A stretch of 64,000 nucleotides of DNA from NCBI GenBank assembly GCA_947247005.1, contig OX365952.1, forward strand, positions 8,702,501-8,766,500. The letters run 5' to 3'. Numbering within the stretch: the stretch's first letter is position 1; each line of letters opens with the position of its first letter. Source of the stretch: Spisula solida. Lineage: Eukaryota; Mollusca; Bivalvia; Venerida; Mactridae. Shown in pieces: positions 47,497 to 57,416 of the stretch. Position numbers and translations under genes: made by a program. A model generated the notes under the pieces. The model was not told the DNA's origin, searched no databases, and saw only the letters and a list, made by a program, of their open reading frames with translations.

Positions 47497-48871
47497 CACT
47501 AAAAAAAATTATTAAGTAATACTCAAATCAAGTAATTTTGTTACTTGTTTCAAGTAAAATTAAAAGTAAAAATAGTTGTCAGGAAATCAAGTAATACTTA
47601 GTAATTAATTACTCATGAATTACTTATTAATTACTAGGTAAAAGAGTTACTACCCAAATAATTACTAAGTAAATAATTTACTTAGTAAATGTAAATTACT
47701 CAGTAAACTAATTACTAAGTAATTATTTAACTAACCAATTACTTGTTAATTACTAAGTAAATAATTTACTTAGTAAATATAAAATACTTAGTAAAGCAAT
47801 TACCAGTATCATAAATAATCAAGATACTGATTGATTTATAATGTCTGTTGATAAAAACTTCCTATATGTACAGATTCATAAAGTAAAAGAAACATTTAAG
47901 TTTCTTTTTTACAATAGCAATTTAAGTTTATAGCTATGTTTTATTCTTCTATAGCTTTGGAAAAGATAAATTATTAACTTTTTTGAATGTATTTTAAGTG
48001 TGTTAAAGGCAATTTAATGGTATAATTTTTAAATTACCCCCCTTTAATAATAATAAAATAGCATTAATATATTATCTCAGATATATATTGTCCATCAAAA
48101 TTTGCTTTATTAAGTTTGGCTGAGAAATTGTTAACAGACTGCATGTATGTAGTCACTACGGACAAGCAGTGATCATGGTCTATACTCCTCAAACTGGGTG
48201 TGGAGGTTGGTGGTGACCAGTAGATGACCTTATTGATTTGGACCATGGTCTACCATGGTGGACTGAATTAAAGTGCTGTGTTGATCATTGTTGACCCTGG
48301 TCAACAAAATTCTTTACAACTGTCAACCATGCAAGTTATATTGCAAGTGTCGTCTGTTCACGTTAAAGTTTATGACGAGTTTGTATTTCAGAGTATACAT
48401 GTATCTTAACATTCTGTTCAAGGTACACCAATAAAAATAAAGTAAATTGGTATACACACGGCTTGTGTAAAAATGCTGTACGTCTGCGATTGAAAGTGGC
48501 GGTGATGTAGTCAATTAAAGTTACTATTTCTAAAATGGAAAATCATTTTCCGCTCAACATTTAAATTTTAGTTAGGGGTCTGAGGTATTGTGATAAAATT
48601 GCCCTAACTTATTTTACTGGGCTGTAAACTCTGATTGCAAATTCTATACTGTACAACATTATTGTTCATACCAATTGTAAGTAATATAAATACTTAAATG
48701 TAGAAGTTCCCTTCAGATTAAATTACTTAAAGAAGCATAATTACTTCAAGTAGTATTATATTACTATAGCTTAAAAAGTAAGTAATACTTAGTAATTAAT
48801 TACTGTAAGTATTACTGAACATTACTTGAAATAAGTAATAACATTTTACTTAGTAATTTTTTTTTTGAGTG
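47497..48871. mobile_element. non-autonomous CACTA-like (EnSpm/CMC) DNA transposon, 1375 bp
   Basis: Left end CACTAAAAAAAATTATTAAG, right end (reverse complement) CACTCAAAAAAAAAATTACT. Flanked by ATA at 47494-47496 and 48872-48874. CACT(A/G) ends and 3-bp target duplications are the signature of CACTA elements. The subterminal regions (47510-47830 and 48660-48860) are packed with AAGTAATTACTTAGTAA-type palindromes. The interior has no transposase ORF. Confidence 0.85.
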
Positions 48872-48874
48872 ATA

Positions 48875-50431
48875 GGTTTCCGTTTCATATGAATGTTTGA
48901 ATAGTCTATACGTTCTAAGTTTATTGCCTCCATTTCCTCTAAACTGATCATTATTAATAGTTAGTAACCAATCTTGTATGTACATATTAAACTGCTCCTC
49001 AATACAATTATTGGTGATAGTTTTACGCATAGAGTTACTATAATGAGTGTCAACCGATACGTTCACTTTCGTACATACTCTATAACACCAGTTTTTCGTT
49101 GCATGTCTACGTAAAAATGACCATTTGAAAACCTTAAAATTCAGTCTATTTCTAACCATTGAGTTTAGACGGAACCACTGTGATAGTGTTGATTTCCACT
49201 GTTTAGCGAATGGGGCTAACCAACCCATGTCACCGTTCACTCCTGCATTGGGTGTATATCTACCCACTCCTAAATAAAATCTGATAGCTCTATGCTGTAC
49301 TGCGTTTATACAAGTATATTCTTGCGTGCCCCAAATAGCTGCTCCATAACTGATTGGCCATACTATACAGTCATATAATTTTGAATAAACTTCATACGGC
49401 ATACCTCCTGTCGTTTTAAATTTGGAAATCAGTAGCCCTAGGGCACGTGTAGCTGATTTTGCCACATATTTTGCGGTGATATAATAGTCTAATGTATCGG
49501 ACAAAGTGAGACCTAAATATCGATATTCACTAACACACTCGAGATCATTTCCGTTACATTTAAATCTATAATCAGTTTTAGTGGATGACTTAGACCTAAA
49601 ATGCATTACTTTGCTTTTATTTTGGTTAATCGTCATTCTATTTTTCTCGCACCATGAAGTTAAGATATTAAACAGTTCCTGAAGTTCATCTTCAGTTTCA
49701 GCGATGAGTACTAAATCGTCCGCATACAGTAAATGACAAATGTTAATTTCATTTATTCGAACTCCTAATCCTGTCTGGTTAAGGTGAATACTCAAATCGT
49801 TTAAGTAAAAGTTAAACATAGTTGTTGAGAGTAAACAACCTTGCTCTAATCCAATGTTTTGGCTAAACCAGTCTGTTCTGAAATTGTTTACTTTTACAGC
49901 ACATTTTACATTAGTGTAAAGTGATTTGAGAGCGTGTAGAATCTTTCCTTGAACACTGATATTTGCAAGTTTTTTCCACAATATGTCTCTGTTTATTCGA
50001 TCATACGCTTTAGAAAAGTCAATGTATGCTACAAATGTTGCACGCTTGCACTTTTTTCGGTCTTCAATTATAGTTGTCAACGTTGAAAGCTGGTCAATTG
50101 TACTTCTGTTACGTCGGAATCCATTTTGTTCATCGGCGATAATTTCATTGTCTTCCGCCCATTGTGTTAACCTATTGTTAAGTAACGCACAATATGCCTT
50201 GTAAATTACACATGTAACTGCTATACCGCGATAGTTCGACGGATCTCTTTTATCTGAGGAAGAGTCTTTCAAAACCGTGCTTATAATACCCGGGGTTATA
50301 ATACCATAGTTCCATGCATTCGGGATCGTGCCTGTTTCGAAGCATACGCAAAATAGTCTATGGAGAAAGTGAATACATGGTTTTGATTGTATTACTTCAG
50401 CGGGTATTTCATCATATCCTGGTGATTTATT
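48875..50431 (-). pseudogene. retrotransposon reverse transcriptase core
   Basis: Open for more than 500 codons. Motifs in order: NKSPGYDEIPAEV, DPSNYRGIAVTCVIYK, DEQNGFRRNRSTIDQL, VAYIDFSKAYDRI (catalytic Asp), GLEQGCLLSTTMFN, LLYADDLVLIAETEDEL (YADD active site) and NKSKVMHF, then the thumb and a C-terminal Cys/His region (KNWCYRVC...HYSNSMR). This is a Jockey/CR1/RTE-like non-LTR enzyme; clade not determined. The last 15 residues of the uninterrupted ORF (to 48812) are translated from the inserted CACTA-like end, not from the gene. Confidence 0.9.
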
Positions 50432-50869
50432 ACTGTGGGAACCCCAGTATTTGTATTACATACAATCCTGAAATCACTACGATTTTAACGATGTAATTTC
50501 TCCACGACCAATTTATCCGAGCAAGAAAGAAGTGCCTGCAAATCTCAACCAATATCGTAATTTACGACCATTTATGAGAACATTTGTTTTCAACAATTTA
50601 ATATATTTTTATTTGTTCGTATTGTGAGAACTTTGTGAAAGCTTATTTGGATGAGAAAATGTATTTGTGCGAATAAATTCCTACGCGCTGTAAAATGACT
50701 AATGATTTTTGAGGGGCGATAAAAATGTCACTGTTTAAAGTAACCCGTTGAGCAGACGAACTTTTCACAATTCGTGGTTTTAACATTCATATTACAGTTT
50801 AGCTAGAAACTCCTAATCTAACGTGTACTTGTTCTTTGCTATTAACAATATTTTGCATTTGTTGATAGT

Positions 50870-51060
50870 ATTAATGCACGTTTCGTCCTTTAACTTACCA
50901 GAGATCTTCAGCTAAATAGTTTGGATCTACCGTTAGAACAACCCTTTTCCCAGCGCTGTTACATAAATTTTCCCGCCGAAAGTCGAGCCCATATGAGTTA
51001 TTTATGTTTCGTCCCCATCTTATTCGTTCGCGCTATTCGTACCATATCCAGTTCGTACCA
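50870..51060 (-). pseudogene. degraded copy of coding-like unit 2
   Basis: Minus-strand text 'GCGCGAACGAATAAGATGGG', 'GACTTTCGGCGGGAAAATTTATG', 'GGTAGATCCAAACTATT' and 'AGCTGAAGATCTCTGG' aligns with unit 2 (51300-51120) but has stops and a frameshift. Confidence 0.6.
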
Positions 51061-51088
51061 GGTATAATTATGGAATAAGTTTTTAGTT

Positions 51089-51286
51089 TCAACTTTTTTT
51101 TTTCATTTTCTTACGCCCGTGTTTATAGTATTGATCAACGTTTGGTCCATTGAATTGCCATAGATCATCAGCTAACTTGAATAGTTTGCGTCTGTCGTTA
51201 GGCCAACCCTCATCTGTGCGCTGCTGTGTATACAATTTCCCGTCGAAAATCCAGACCATATCGTCTTTTGTGTTTCGACCCCTCAT
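51089..51286 (-). CDS. coding-like unit 2 in the insertion (65 codons), function unknown
   Basis: MRGRNTKDDMVWIFDGKLYT then QQRTDEGWPNDRRKLFKLAD and DLWQFNGPNVDQYYKHGRKK. The 'VWIFDGKLY...GWP' pattern is faintly like a hemopexin repeat; I would not rely on that. A degraded copy of the same sequence (upstream CCGGATA..TACGA..GCGCGAACGAATAA and the ...WP/..KLF part) follows at about 51060-50870. Confidence 0.35.
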   Translation of the reverse strand: MRGRNTKDDMVWIFDGKLYTQQRTDEGWPNDRRKLFKLADDLWQFNGPNVDQYYKHGRKKMKKKS

Positions 51287-51362
51287 TTATTCGTTCTCGC
51301 GAATCGTATCCTATCCGGTTGGTTTATAATTTACATAATTATGCAGCTGAAGAGTTGTGGAA

Positions 51363-51590
51363 TTATGACTTTGTATAGTTTTTAGACGCTAGCTTATATT
51401 TTCTTGCGCCCATTGATGCCCTATCCCATTTCTTGCATTCTTTTGGTTTACTACCATCAAAAAAATATGCACGGAATCGTTTAATCAAATGTTTTTTATT
51501 GTATTTATTACGCGAGTCTGACCTGCAAAAATATATATCAGGACAGGTACATCTGATGTCCGCAGGTACATTCGATGTTTGATAATTCAT
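51363..51590 (-). CDS. coding-like unit 1 in the insertion (75 codons), function unknown
   Basis: Starts MNYQTSNVPADIRCTCPDIY and ends ...MGARKYKLASKNYTKS. A possible acceptor (TATATTTTTGCAG) lies within it, before GTCAGACTCGCG. It contains RAYFFDGSKPKECKKWD. Its 3' part and following UTR-like text resemble those of unit 2, so the two probably arose by tandem duplication. Lys-rich; not recognised. Confidence 0.3.
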   Translation of the reverse strand: MNYQTSNVPADIRCTCPDIYFCRSDSRNKYNKKHLIKRFRAYFFDGSKPKECKKWDRASMGARKYKLASKNYTKS

Positions 51591-51885
51591 TTAACGAGCA
51601 TCTTATGAAGCTATATCAGTGATAAACGAACAACACGACGAAACACGTTGATATCGAACACACATTGTGAGATATTACTAAGAACTACAGCAGGTGTGTT
51701 GCCTTCATGAGTTCTAGTATTGTGATGGGTACGTTGAGGTGTGATTTGAATGATTCAGCTGCTATCGCGTCTCAGAAACCTTGTCACAATGTTAACATTT
51801 GTTTTGAAATTCAGTACCACTAAATGTGAAACCCTATAATACCCAGAATTGCGATTTCCCCCAGTAACGGTACTTCAGTACTTTG

Positions 51886-52583
51886 ATTTTTATTTAGGGA
51901 TTTCACAGCTTTCTCTTCATCAATAATGTTTATACCACTATTTAAGGAGTCCGTACAATATGGTATAACTGGTGTGCTTGTCAAATCCTGTTCATTTTGC
52001 TCTTGATAAATAATATCGCAGTTTAAGAGATTTTGGAATGTATTTTTCCACTTCAGCATTATTTTATCAACCGAGTTTGTTAGCGTACCATCTTCTTGTG
52101 ATACTTCCATTGGTATTTGTTTGTTCAGTTCTGAACCACACCAATTTTTCCGATTGTCTTCCGAAATTCGCCAGATTTATTATCACTACAAGATTTCAAA
52201 AGTTTATCCTGCATTTCACGCCAATAAGCCCTTGTGCGGCGTTGTACACTGCGATCGAACAGTTTGCGCTTATCAACATAATTTGATTTTAGAATTCTTT
52301 TGTTGTTACAGTCTTTACATTTCAGCCACAATTTCTCACTCTTACATAGTTCATTCCACATGAAACTTAATTCGTCTGTCCGCCAAGGTTTGCGGTCACG
52401 TCGTTTCTTATTTGTTCGGCCATCATTGGTCGTAACCTTTGGTTTTAAGTGTTTGTTCATTTCATTTTTTAATGTTTCTGTAAACTCCGTGTACATTTCA
52501 TCAATGCACTCTTGTTTATTATGGTTTGCTTCCAAACCATTTATTTTTTCATTTAATATATTGATTATATCTGGTTTACACAT
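51886..52583 (-). pseudogene. retrotransposon ORF2, region between endonuclease and RT
   Basis: Two frames: 52583-52125 (KRRDRKPWRTDELSFMWNEL ... QRRTRAYWREMQDKL ... EFRKTIGKIGVVQN) and 52110-51886 (MEVSQEDGTLTNSVDKIMLK ... INIIDEEKAVKSLNKN). This is the usual linker before the RT domain. The frame change between them near 52110-52128 is a disabling mutation. Confidence 0.85.
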
Positions 52584-52599
52584 AAATGCATCTGGTATA

Positions 52600-53026
52600 T
52601 TGTGTTTTGCATATGTTGTACAGGTGAGTACTTTGATTTACACGGGTGTGTATGTAGTATGCATTACTTTAGTCTTTAGTGTTGTAACTTGTTTTTGTAT
52701 ATGTACCATACCATACGCTGCTTTCTTGTGATTTAACTAACGCGTAGCTGTTTGTATTAAGTATTGTGTTCTTTTCCAGTGATGTAATCGGATGATTTTG
52801 TGCACATTTGTATATGTATTATGTAATGTGTTATTCTCCAGTGCCGTTATTTGTTTTGTGTACGTTTTATGTAATATGTTATTCTCCAGTGCAGTTATTT
52901 GTTTTGTATATTTTGTATGTAATATGGTATTCTCCAGTGCCGTTATTTGTTTTGTGTACGTTTTATGTAAAATGTTATTCTCCACTGCCGTTATTTGTTT
53001 TGAGTATGTTTTATGTGTTGAGCATA
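52600..53026. repeat. 48-bp minisatellite, right part
   Basis: Clean units of GTTATTCTCCAGTGCCGTTA, TTTGTTTTGTGTACG and TTTTATGTAATAT at 48-bp spacing from about 52830; the left part is more diverged. Continues the array interrupted by the retrotransposon and resumes again briefly at about 53500-53560. Confidence 0.85.
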
Positions 53027-53500
53027 TTTGTTTGTTTTGAATGAATATGGTTTATATCTCATCGTGTAGTGATAAAATATGAGATATTAACCATATTCAA
53101 TCAAAACAAACAAATATTCTATTTATTTCTTGCTTACCTGGTGTCAAAACTGGTACTATTTATGCCAAATTACCACTGTGGTTAGGTTGCGTATGAATAT
53201 GTTATTCCATTCATTATTTAACTTCAAAATCCGCCATTTTGGAATATGGGGATTATGTGAAAATGTATTTTTAGAGAATTTTGCATCAAATCAAACACCA
53301 ACTTGTAGAAAATGGTCTAAGAATTTGAACCCCCACATGACGTGTTTCCGTTCAGTAATAAAAAAAGTTACGGACAGTTTAGTGTTGAGTTTTTGGTAAA
53401 ATTAAAGTTGTCCCTGTGAGGGGGCACAGCTTATATCAGTCACATTGTAGGTGATTTTATTTCACTGATAGAACTCCATATCTCATCAGTTAGCATTAAA
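53027..53500. mobile_element. putative insertion in the minisatellite, with internal palindrome
   Basis: Interrupts the 48-bp array, which resumes at ATATGTTATTATCTAGTACC (53505). The left side has an inverted repeat: TTGTTTGTTTTGAATGAATA pairs with TATTCAATCAAAACAAACAA (53028-53110). 'ATATCTCATC' recurs at 53057 and 53480. The 89-codon ORF 53130-53399 is not recognised. Confidence 0.5.
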
Positions 53501-53560
53501 TAAAATATGTTATTATCTAGTACCGTTATTTGTTTTGTGTATGCATTATGTGAGGGATAT

Positions 53561-53908
53561 ATACTAAACGCGACACTAGGGAATGTTGTTTCATAGCAGA
53601 CATTTAAAGTTTATGCTGGTACAATAATAGTGCAGATTAAAGGTAAATGTATTGGCGTCATTTTGGTACAAATATGATAAAAATCAGATGGGTATTTACA
53701 AACACGTATACGTATAGTACAATCAATACGTCGCTCTAGAAAACAAAAGTCGCCATTCTGACCAATTGGCAATACACTGAGCAAATCATAAAATTACAAT
53801 TCAATTGATTTTATTACAACCTGATAACAATTTCAACAAACAGAATAAACAGATGATGGCATCAGCAAATGCTAATGTCACACATTTGTCTGTATTTCTA
53901 TACTTCCA
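53561..53908. other. no feature recognised
   Basis: Spacer between the minisatellite and the B-box pseudogene; AT-rich, no ORF. Confidence 0.5.
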
Positions 53909-54520
53909 TTAATTATTAAAAGCAGTTTTCAATGAATCATTGGATGTGCTTGTAACTCTAGATGTTTCTGTTTCAATGCTTGAACATTTCTTCAGCAGTT
54001 TGTCCATTCTATACATGGTGTGTCTGTAGTCATGACTGTTGATCATCTTGTCAGAAATATCTAGTATGTAGTCCACATGACAGGTCTTGTTGTGTTCCAG
54101 TAAGACTCATATACTACATAATAGCATATCATGATCACGACAGCAGAACTTTATCATTTCTTTCTGATGACAAGAACATGGTGTTGTTATGTTGTCAGTG
54201 GAACCAACATGCACATATGTATCCAGTCGTTGTGTGGAAGGCATGGTATCTTTGTCTTGGAGTCTATGGTGTCTACAAGGTGTTGGCGTTTTATGGTGGG
54301 TATAGCAGATACGACACAGATGCTCCTTGCAATCTATACAGTAACCAAACGCTGGTACTGTCTTCTCATCTCTGTGGCAGTTTACATACCAAACTGTAGT
54401 AATCGTCTGATCCCGAAACGAACGCCTTTGTTGTCTTATCTCGTCTGCCAGAAACTGCCATTTCTGCAATAAATCAAAGCGTCTGGTATAGTCGCGGCAT
54501 TTTTTTCATATTGTCGTACA
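53909..54520 (-). pseudogene. TRIM-family two-B-box gene with in-frame TGA
   Basis: Translation gives CRDYTRRFDLLQKWQFLADE (N-terminal helix), B-box1 (NCHRDEKTVPAFGYCIDCKE then HLCRICYTHHKTPTPCRHH), and B-box2 (PCSCHQKEMIKFCCRDHD then MLLCSI). There is a TGA at about 54111-54109, then VLLEHNKTCHVDYILDISDK and a coil, with TAA at 53909. In the family the TGA position is the second Cys of the CxxC zinc pair, so one base change made the stop. Upstream, a run of seven A puts the only nearby ATG out of frame with CRDYTRRF, and a TGA lies in frame. Two lesions make a non-functional copy likely; a truncated protein ending in B-box1 is the alternative. No propeller follows. Confidence 0.8.
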
Positions 54521-54894
54521 TGTATTATCCAAAGCAATATTATATGTTACAAGTGAGTATCAATTCTATCTATAAATGTTCTACCATAATGTAAAATGAT
54601 TTCTCCCTCCACCCACTAGCTCACTAACAATAAGTTAAGTTACTAATTTTCGAGGGCTACTTTCAGCAGTTCAGCCGTTCAACCACCCTTTGACATTTTA
54701 ACTTCCCCTGGTCATTGGGATAGGAAACCTGCGTTCGGATCTCCCTGTGGATACTACTTCTCTCCTGGTGGGTGTGAAGCCAACACCAATCTGCGGCACC
54801 CAGGAATATCGAACATGTACAGAAACACGGCCTCATAGGTACCAATTCAGACCTTGGTCGAGTGGAGCATGTGAGTTATTCTTGCTCTGAGAAA
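54521..54894. other. no feature recognised
   Basis: Spacer; a short minus ORF 54845-54663 has no motif. Confidence 0.45.
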
Positions 54895-54975
54895 TTAAGC
54901 AGTGCCACAGACGGGGATCGAACCCGGGACCTCTCGATCCTGAAGCGCGCGCCTTATCTATAGGCTACCACTTCT
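54895..54975 (-). mobile_element. tRNA-like sequence (SINE head)
   Basis: On the minus strand: GTGGTAGCCTATAGATAAGG, CGCGCGCTTCAGGATCGAGA and B box GGGTTCGATCCCC. Extra bases in the D arm and weak stems argue against a working tRNA. Confidence 0.55.
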
Positions 54976-55369
54976 CACTAAGGTGGAAATAAACAACAGT
55001 GATCATCTGAACAAAGATATAAAGATATCTATAAATTTATATCAATTTTAACAATATAGAAAAATCTATTCTACATACCAGTGTGTTCATATGTATACCT
55101 AGTTCCTTGTATTAACGCGCACTTCACCAAATATTGTGGACAGTTTCGGGCTTCCTTTATCTGACTCACATTGATATGAGGATACCTACTCTGCCTATCG
55201 TTATATCGACAGTGAACATAAAGTACTCTAATAAATACGTATATATGAATGTACTTGATCGAAGTGTTATACTATCTATATAATAATTATCTATGAATGG
55301 CAAACATAAGTGTTTGTATCGTTGTCCGGAAATATATAATTTACTTTCAGATAGACACAATGTACTAGT

Positions 55370-55816
55370 AAACCAAACCGTACCACCCGTTGTGTGTAAG
55401 GCAGTTCTGTTTGTGGAAGGCAGAGACACGCGCGTTTTGCGCTTCTTGAGTAGGGTAAGTATTTGTTATGTTATATGTGTTTTGAGTTGCTTTTAAGAGT
55501 GTTCACTTACAGATATCGCTGAAGCGATGAATGAACAATTTGTATACACAATTTATGTGCCCACACATGCCATATTATTCGAGAAACTGACTGTTTTTAG
55601 GTATGCGATGTTGGCAAAAATGTCGAAACTATCGCCTTTGGAACAATTCTCAACATTGGATACAAACTTCAGTCCTTCCTCAATATATCTGTCGTTTCCG
55701 TTTTGGAAAATGTACATTTTCTGTGAAGATAAAGAGGTTTAAATTGAACGAGGTATAGAAAAATACTAACGAAATAGAACTGCCTTACACGCAACAGGTT
55801 GTACGGTGTGTATACA
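55370..55816. mobile_element. putative small transposon with 38-bp inverted ends
   Basis: CCGTACCACCCGTTGTGTGT and AAGGCAGTTCTGTTT (55377-55412) pair with AAATAGAACTGCCTTACACG and CAACAGGTTGTACGG (55776-55810). About 440 bp between. Two short plus ORFs inside (55293-55496, 55527-55742) are not recognised. Confidence 0.6.
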
Positions 55817-56005
55817 GGGTGTTAAAAATGTTCGTTCTCAATGTTTAAGTTTCAATATTTTATTCTTTTGACGTCAGAGGGATGTAAAATGGTCAGGTTA
55901 AATTCCAGAAGGTTCAACCATTGTTCTAATAATATATCGAGCATTGATTGAAACTATTAGTGAAGAAATTAAAATTGAACACTGCGTACTAAGCACAGAT
56001 AAAAT
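55817..56005 (+). mobile_element. dispersed repeat family E, copy 2
   Basis: Begins ACAGGGTGTTAAAAATGTTC and matches 4031-4205 block by block, ending ACACTGCGTACTAAGCA. Confidence 0.65.
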
Positions 56006-56334
56006 TTAGTGTGAATTTAAATTTTGAGAACACCTTTTAGAAACAATGCATAGAAAAAGCACTAGTCCTTGCCAATATCAAGTTAATGATTGTCAAAGAT
56101 ATTTCGGTTTAATTACCAGTTTCTTATTATTCATACAATATATTATATAACTCATGATATCAGCATCATACTGTCCCATGATTCAATAGATGTCAATAAG
56201 AATTTTAAGAATGAGTGTAACATAATAACGCTTCTTACATGGACAGAGCATGATATTTGTTCCATAATGTGCATCTTGTTTCATCGGAGTAAAAGGAAAC
56301 GTATGAGTACAGTTTCATTTCAAATAAAGTACAC

Positions 56335-56495
56335 CGCCTCCTCGATAGCCCAGTGGTAGAAGGTCCGTTTCGAGTGCCTCAAAGGTTCAATTCAATCTCA
56401 TAGATGCAATACCCTTTTTCTGAGCGATGCTGATTGTCACAAACAATTACCACAGGTGCACATTACTCTAGCTAGCACTCCTCGTGTAGGTTTTA
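56335..56495 (+). mobile_element. SINE copy 2 (degraded head)
   Basis: The head CGCCTCCTCGATAGCCCAGT then GGTAGAAGGTCCGTTTCGAG is the same as 13493-13530; the B box is decayed (AAGGTTCAATTCAA). The following 100 bp are repeated at 56920-57015. Confidence 0.65.
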
Positions 56496-56889
56496 ACATT
56501 GAATGTTTGGAATGAGTTGAATACAATGATGTGATGCAAGGCTTGGGGAGCTGCATATTCGTTGTATTCAACGAGTTTCATATATTCAAAGATAAATCAA
56601 CACGTACGAATTTGATATTTTTTTATCACATTCTCGATAAAACATAAGACAAATAAGATGGTTTAAGACATTTATGCTTGGCTCCGCTTATATAATATAT
56701 ACAGCACTTTATAATTAAATATACGTATGTACATAACCTCTGTGACGTCATCATCATAACACGAAAACGTCAAATAATGCAATTTGCACATTAATGCACA
56801 CCGAACAATATCCATTTATGGCACGGCTGTAAAATAAACAATAGTATTGAATATTACTCCGCCAAAACCGGAAAATTAATTCCTCGACC

Positions 56890-57015
56890 ACCACAGCCAT
56901 TCATAAGTTCCCGAAGGAATCTCAAAAATGCAATAGCCTTTTTCCGGAGCAATGCTGATACGTAATGCACAACCACAGGTTCCCAAATGCTCTAACTAAC
57001 ACTCATTGTGTTACA
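56890..57015 (+). repeat. diverged copy of 56390-56495
   Basis: GGAATCTCAAAAATGCAATA, GCCTTTTTCCGGAGCAATGC and CACCCATTGTG-like end match TCTCATAGATGCAATACCCT...GAGCGATGCTGATTGTCAC at 56395, 528 bp away. It ends just past the sulfotransferase stop codon (57037), so it forms that gene's proximal 3' UTR or flank. Confidence 0.6.
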
Positions 57016-57036
57016 CAAGATGACGCCGAATATGAA

Positions 57037-57416
57037 TCAAAACAGCATTTGTTCGGTGCGTCCACCGATATCTATAGATAAACCAAAGGCGCGGTGAATC
57101 AGCATCTCGCTATATCTCGCCACATCGCGAAGAATCAACAGTTGTTTGGGACTATAAACAGCTTTTAAAATATTAAACTGTTCCGTTAGGTTCTTCTTTC
57201 TATGGAAATTTCCTTCCTGTAACATTACTGTACAGTCAATATCATGTTGAGTTACATTTGTATTTAGAAATTGAGCAAGTTTCTGTAATTCCTCGGCCAA
57301 ATTAGACTTCATCTGATCATATTGTAAGATGTGTACGGGTCCTTGGAACTTTTTAACCGTGTAGTCTATTAAAGCGACGAACCAATTGACCATATCGTCG
57401 AAGTAAATATCCATTT
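57037..57416 (-). CDS. sulfotransferase exon 3: C-terminal domain
   Basis: 380 bp. Acceptor TTTATATTTACAG before AAATGGATATT; ends TGA. Encodes WFVALIDYTVKKFQGPVHIL then QYDQMKSNLAEELQKLAQFL and HRKKNLTEQFNILKAVYSPK, matching the end of WSCD-like proteins (the 'HRKK' element helps close the PAPS site). Confidence 0.9.

Larger units (their letters stand above)
50432..51885. mobile_element. 1.45-kb insertion inside the retrotransposon ORF, unknown class
   Basis: It separates SLNKN (51886 side) from KSPGYDEIP (50431 side), which are contiguous in intact elements; removal leaves a continuous frame. ATT at 50429-50431 and 51886-51888 is a candidate 3-bp duplication. The ends (ACTGTGGGAACCCC and, inverted, CAAAGTACTGAAGTACC) are weakly alike, so terminal inverted repeats are possible but unproven. 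Inside are two intact small ORFs and a third degraded unit in tandem on the minus strand. Confidence 0.75.
47089..52599 (-). mobile_element. 5'-truncated non-LTR retrotransposon, split by two insertions
   Basis: Minus-strand element. The pieces in order are ORF2 linker (52583-51886), insertion 1 (51885-50432), reverse transcriptase core (50431-48875), CACTA-like insertion (48871-47497), and ORF2 C-terminus plus 3' UTR (47496-47089). The 3' end has TTATCTTATCTTAC, a short repeat tail. The AP-endonuclease and ORF1 are missing, consistent with 5' truncation during target-primed reverse transcription. A frameshift near 52110-52128 shows the copy is inactive. It is inserted in a minisatellite. Confidence 0.88.

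Noticed and set aside
48812..48874. Last residues of the long RT ORF as the enzyme's real C-terminus
   Set aside because: They are translated from the end of the CACTA-like insertion. The true C-terminal segment is at 47496-47320.
54109..54111. TGA at a Cys position read as selenocysteine
   Set aside because: Zinc-ligand Cys in a B-box is not a known Sec site and I see no SECIS-like element claimed with confidence downstream. A second frame lesion upstream favours a pseudogene.
54107..54469. The B-box locus as the 5' exon of the TRIM-like gene at 29-9.7 kb
   Set aside because: It has its own complete B-box1 and B-box2 and continues into a coil with a stop. The TRIM-like gene has its own B-box2, and no donor site in the right phase follows the first B-box here.
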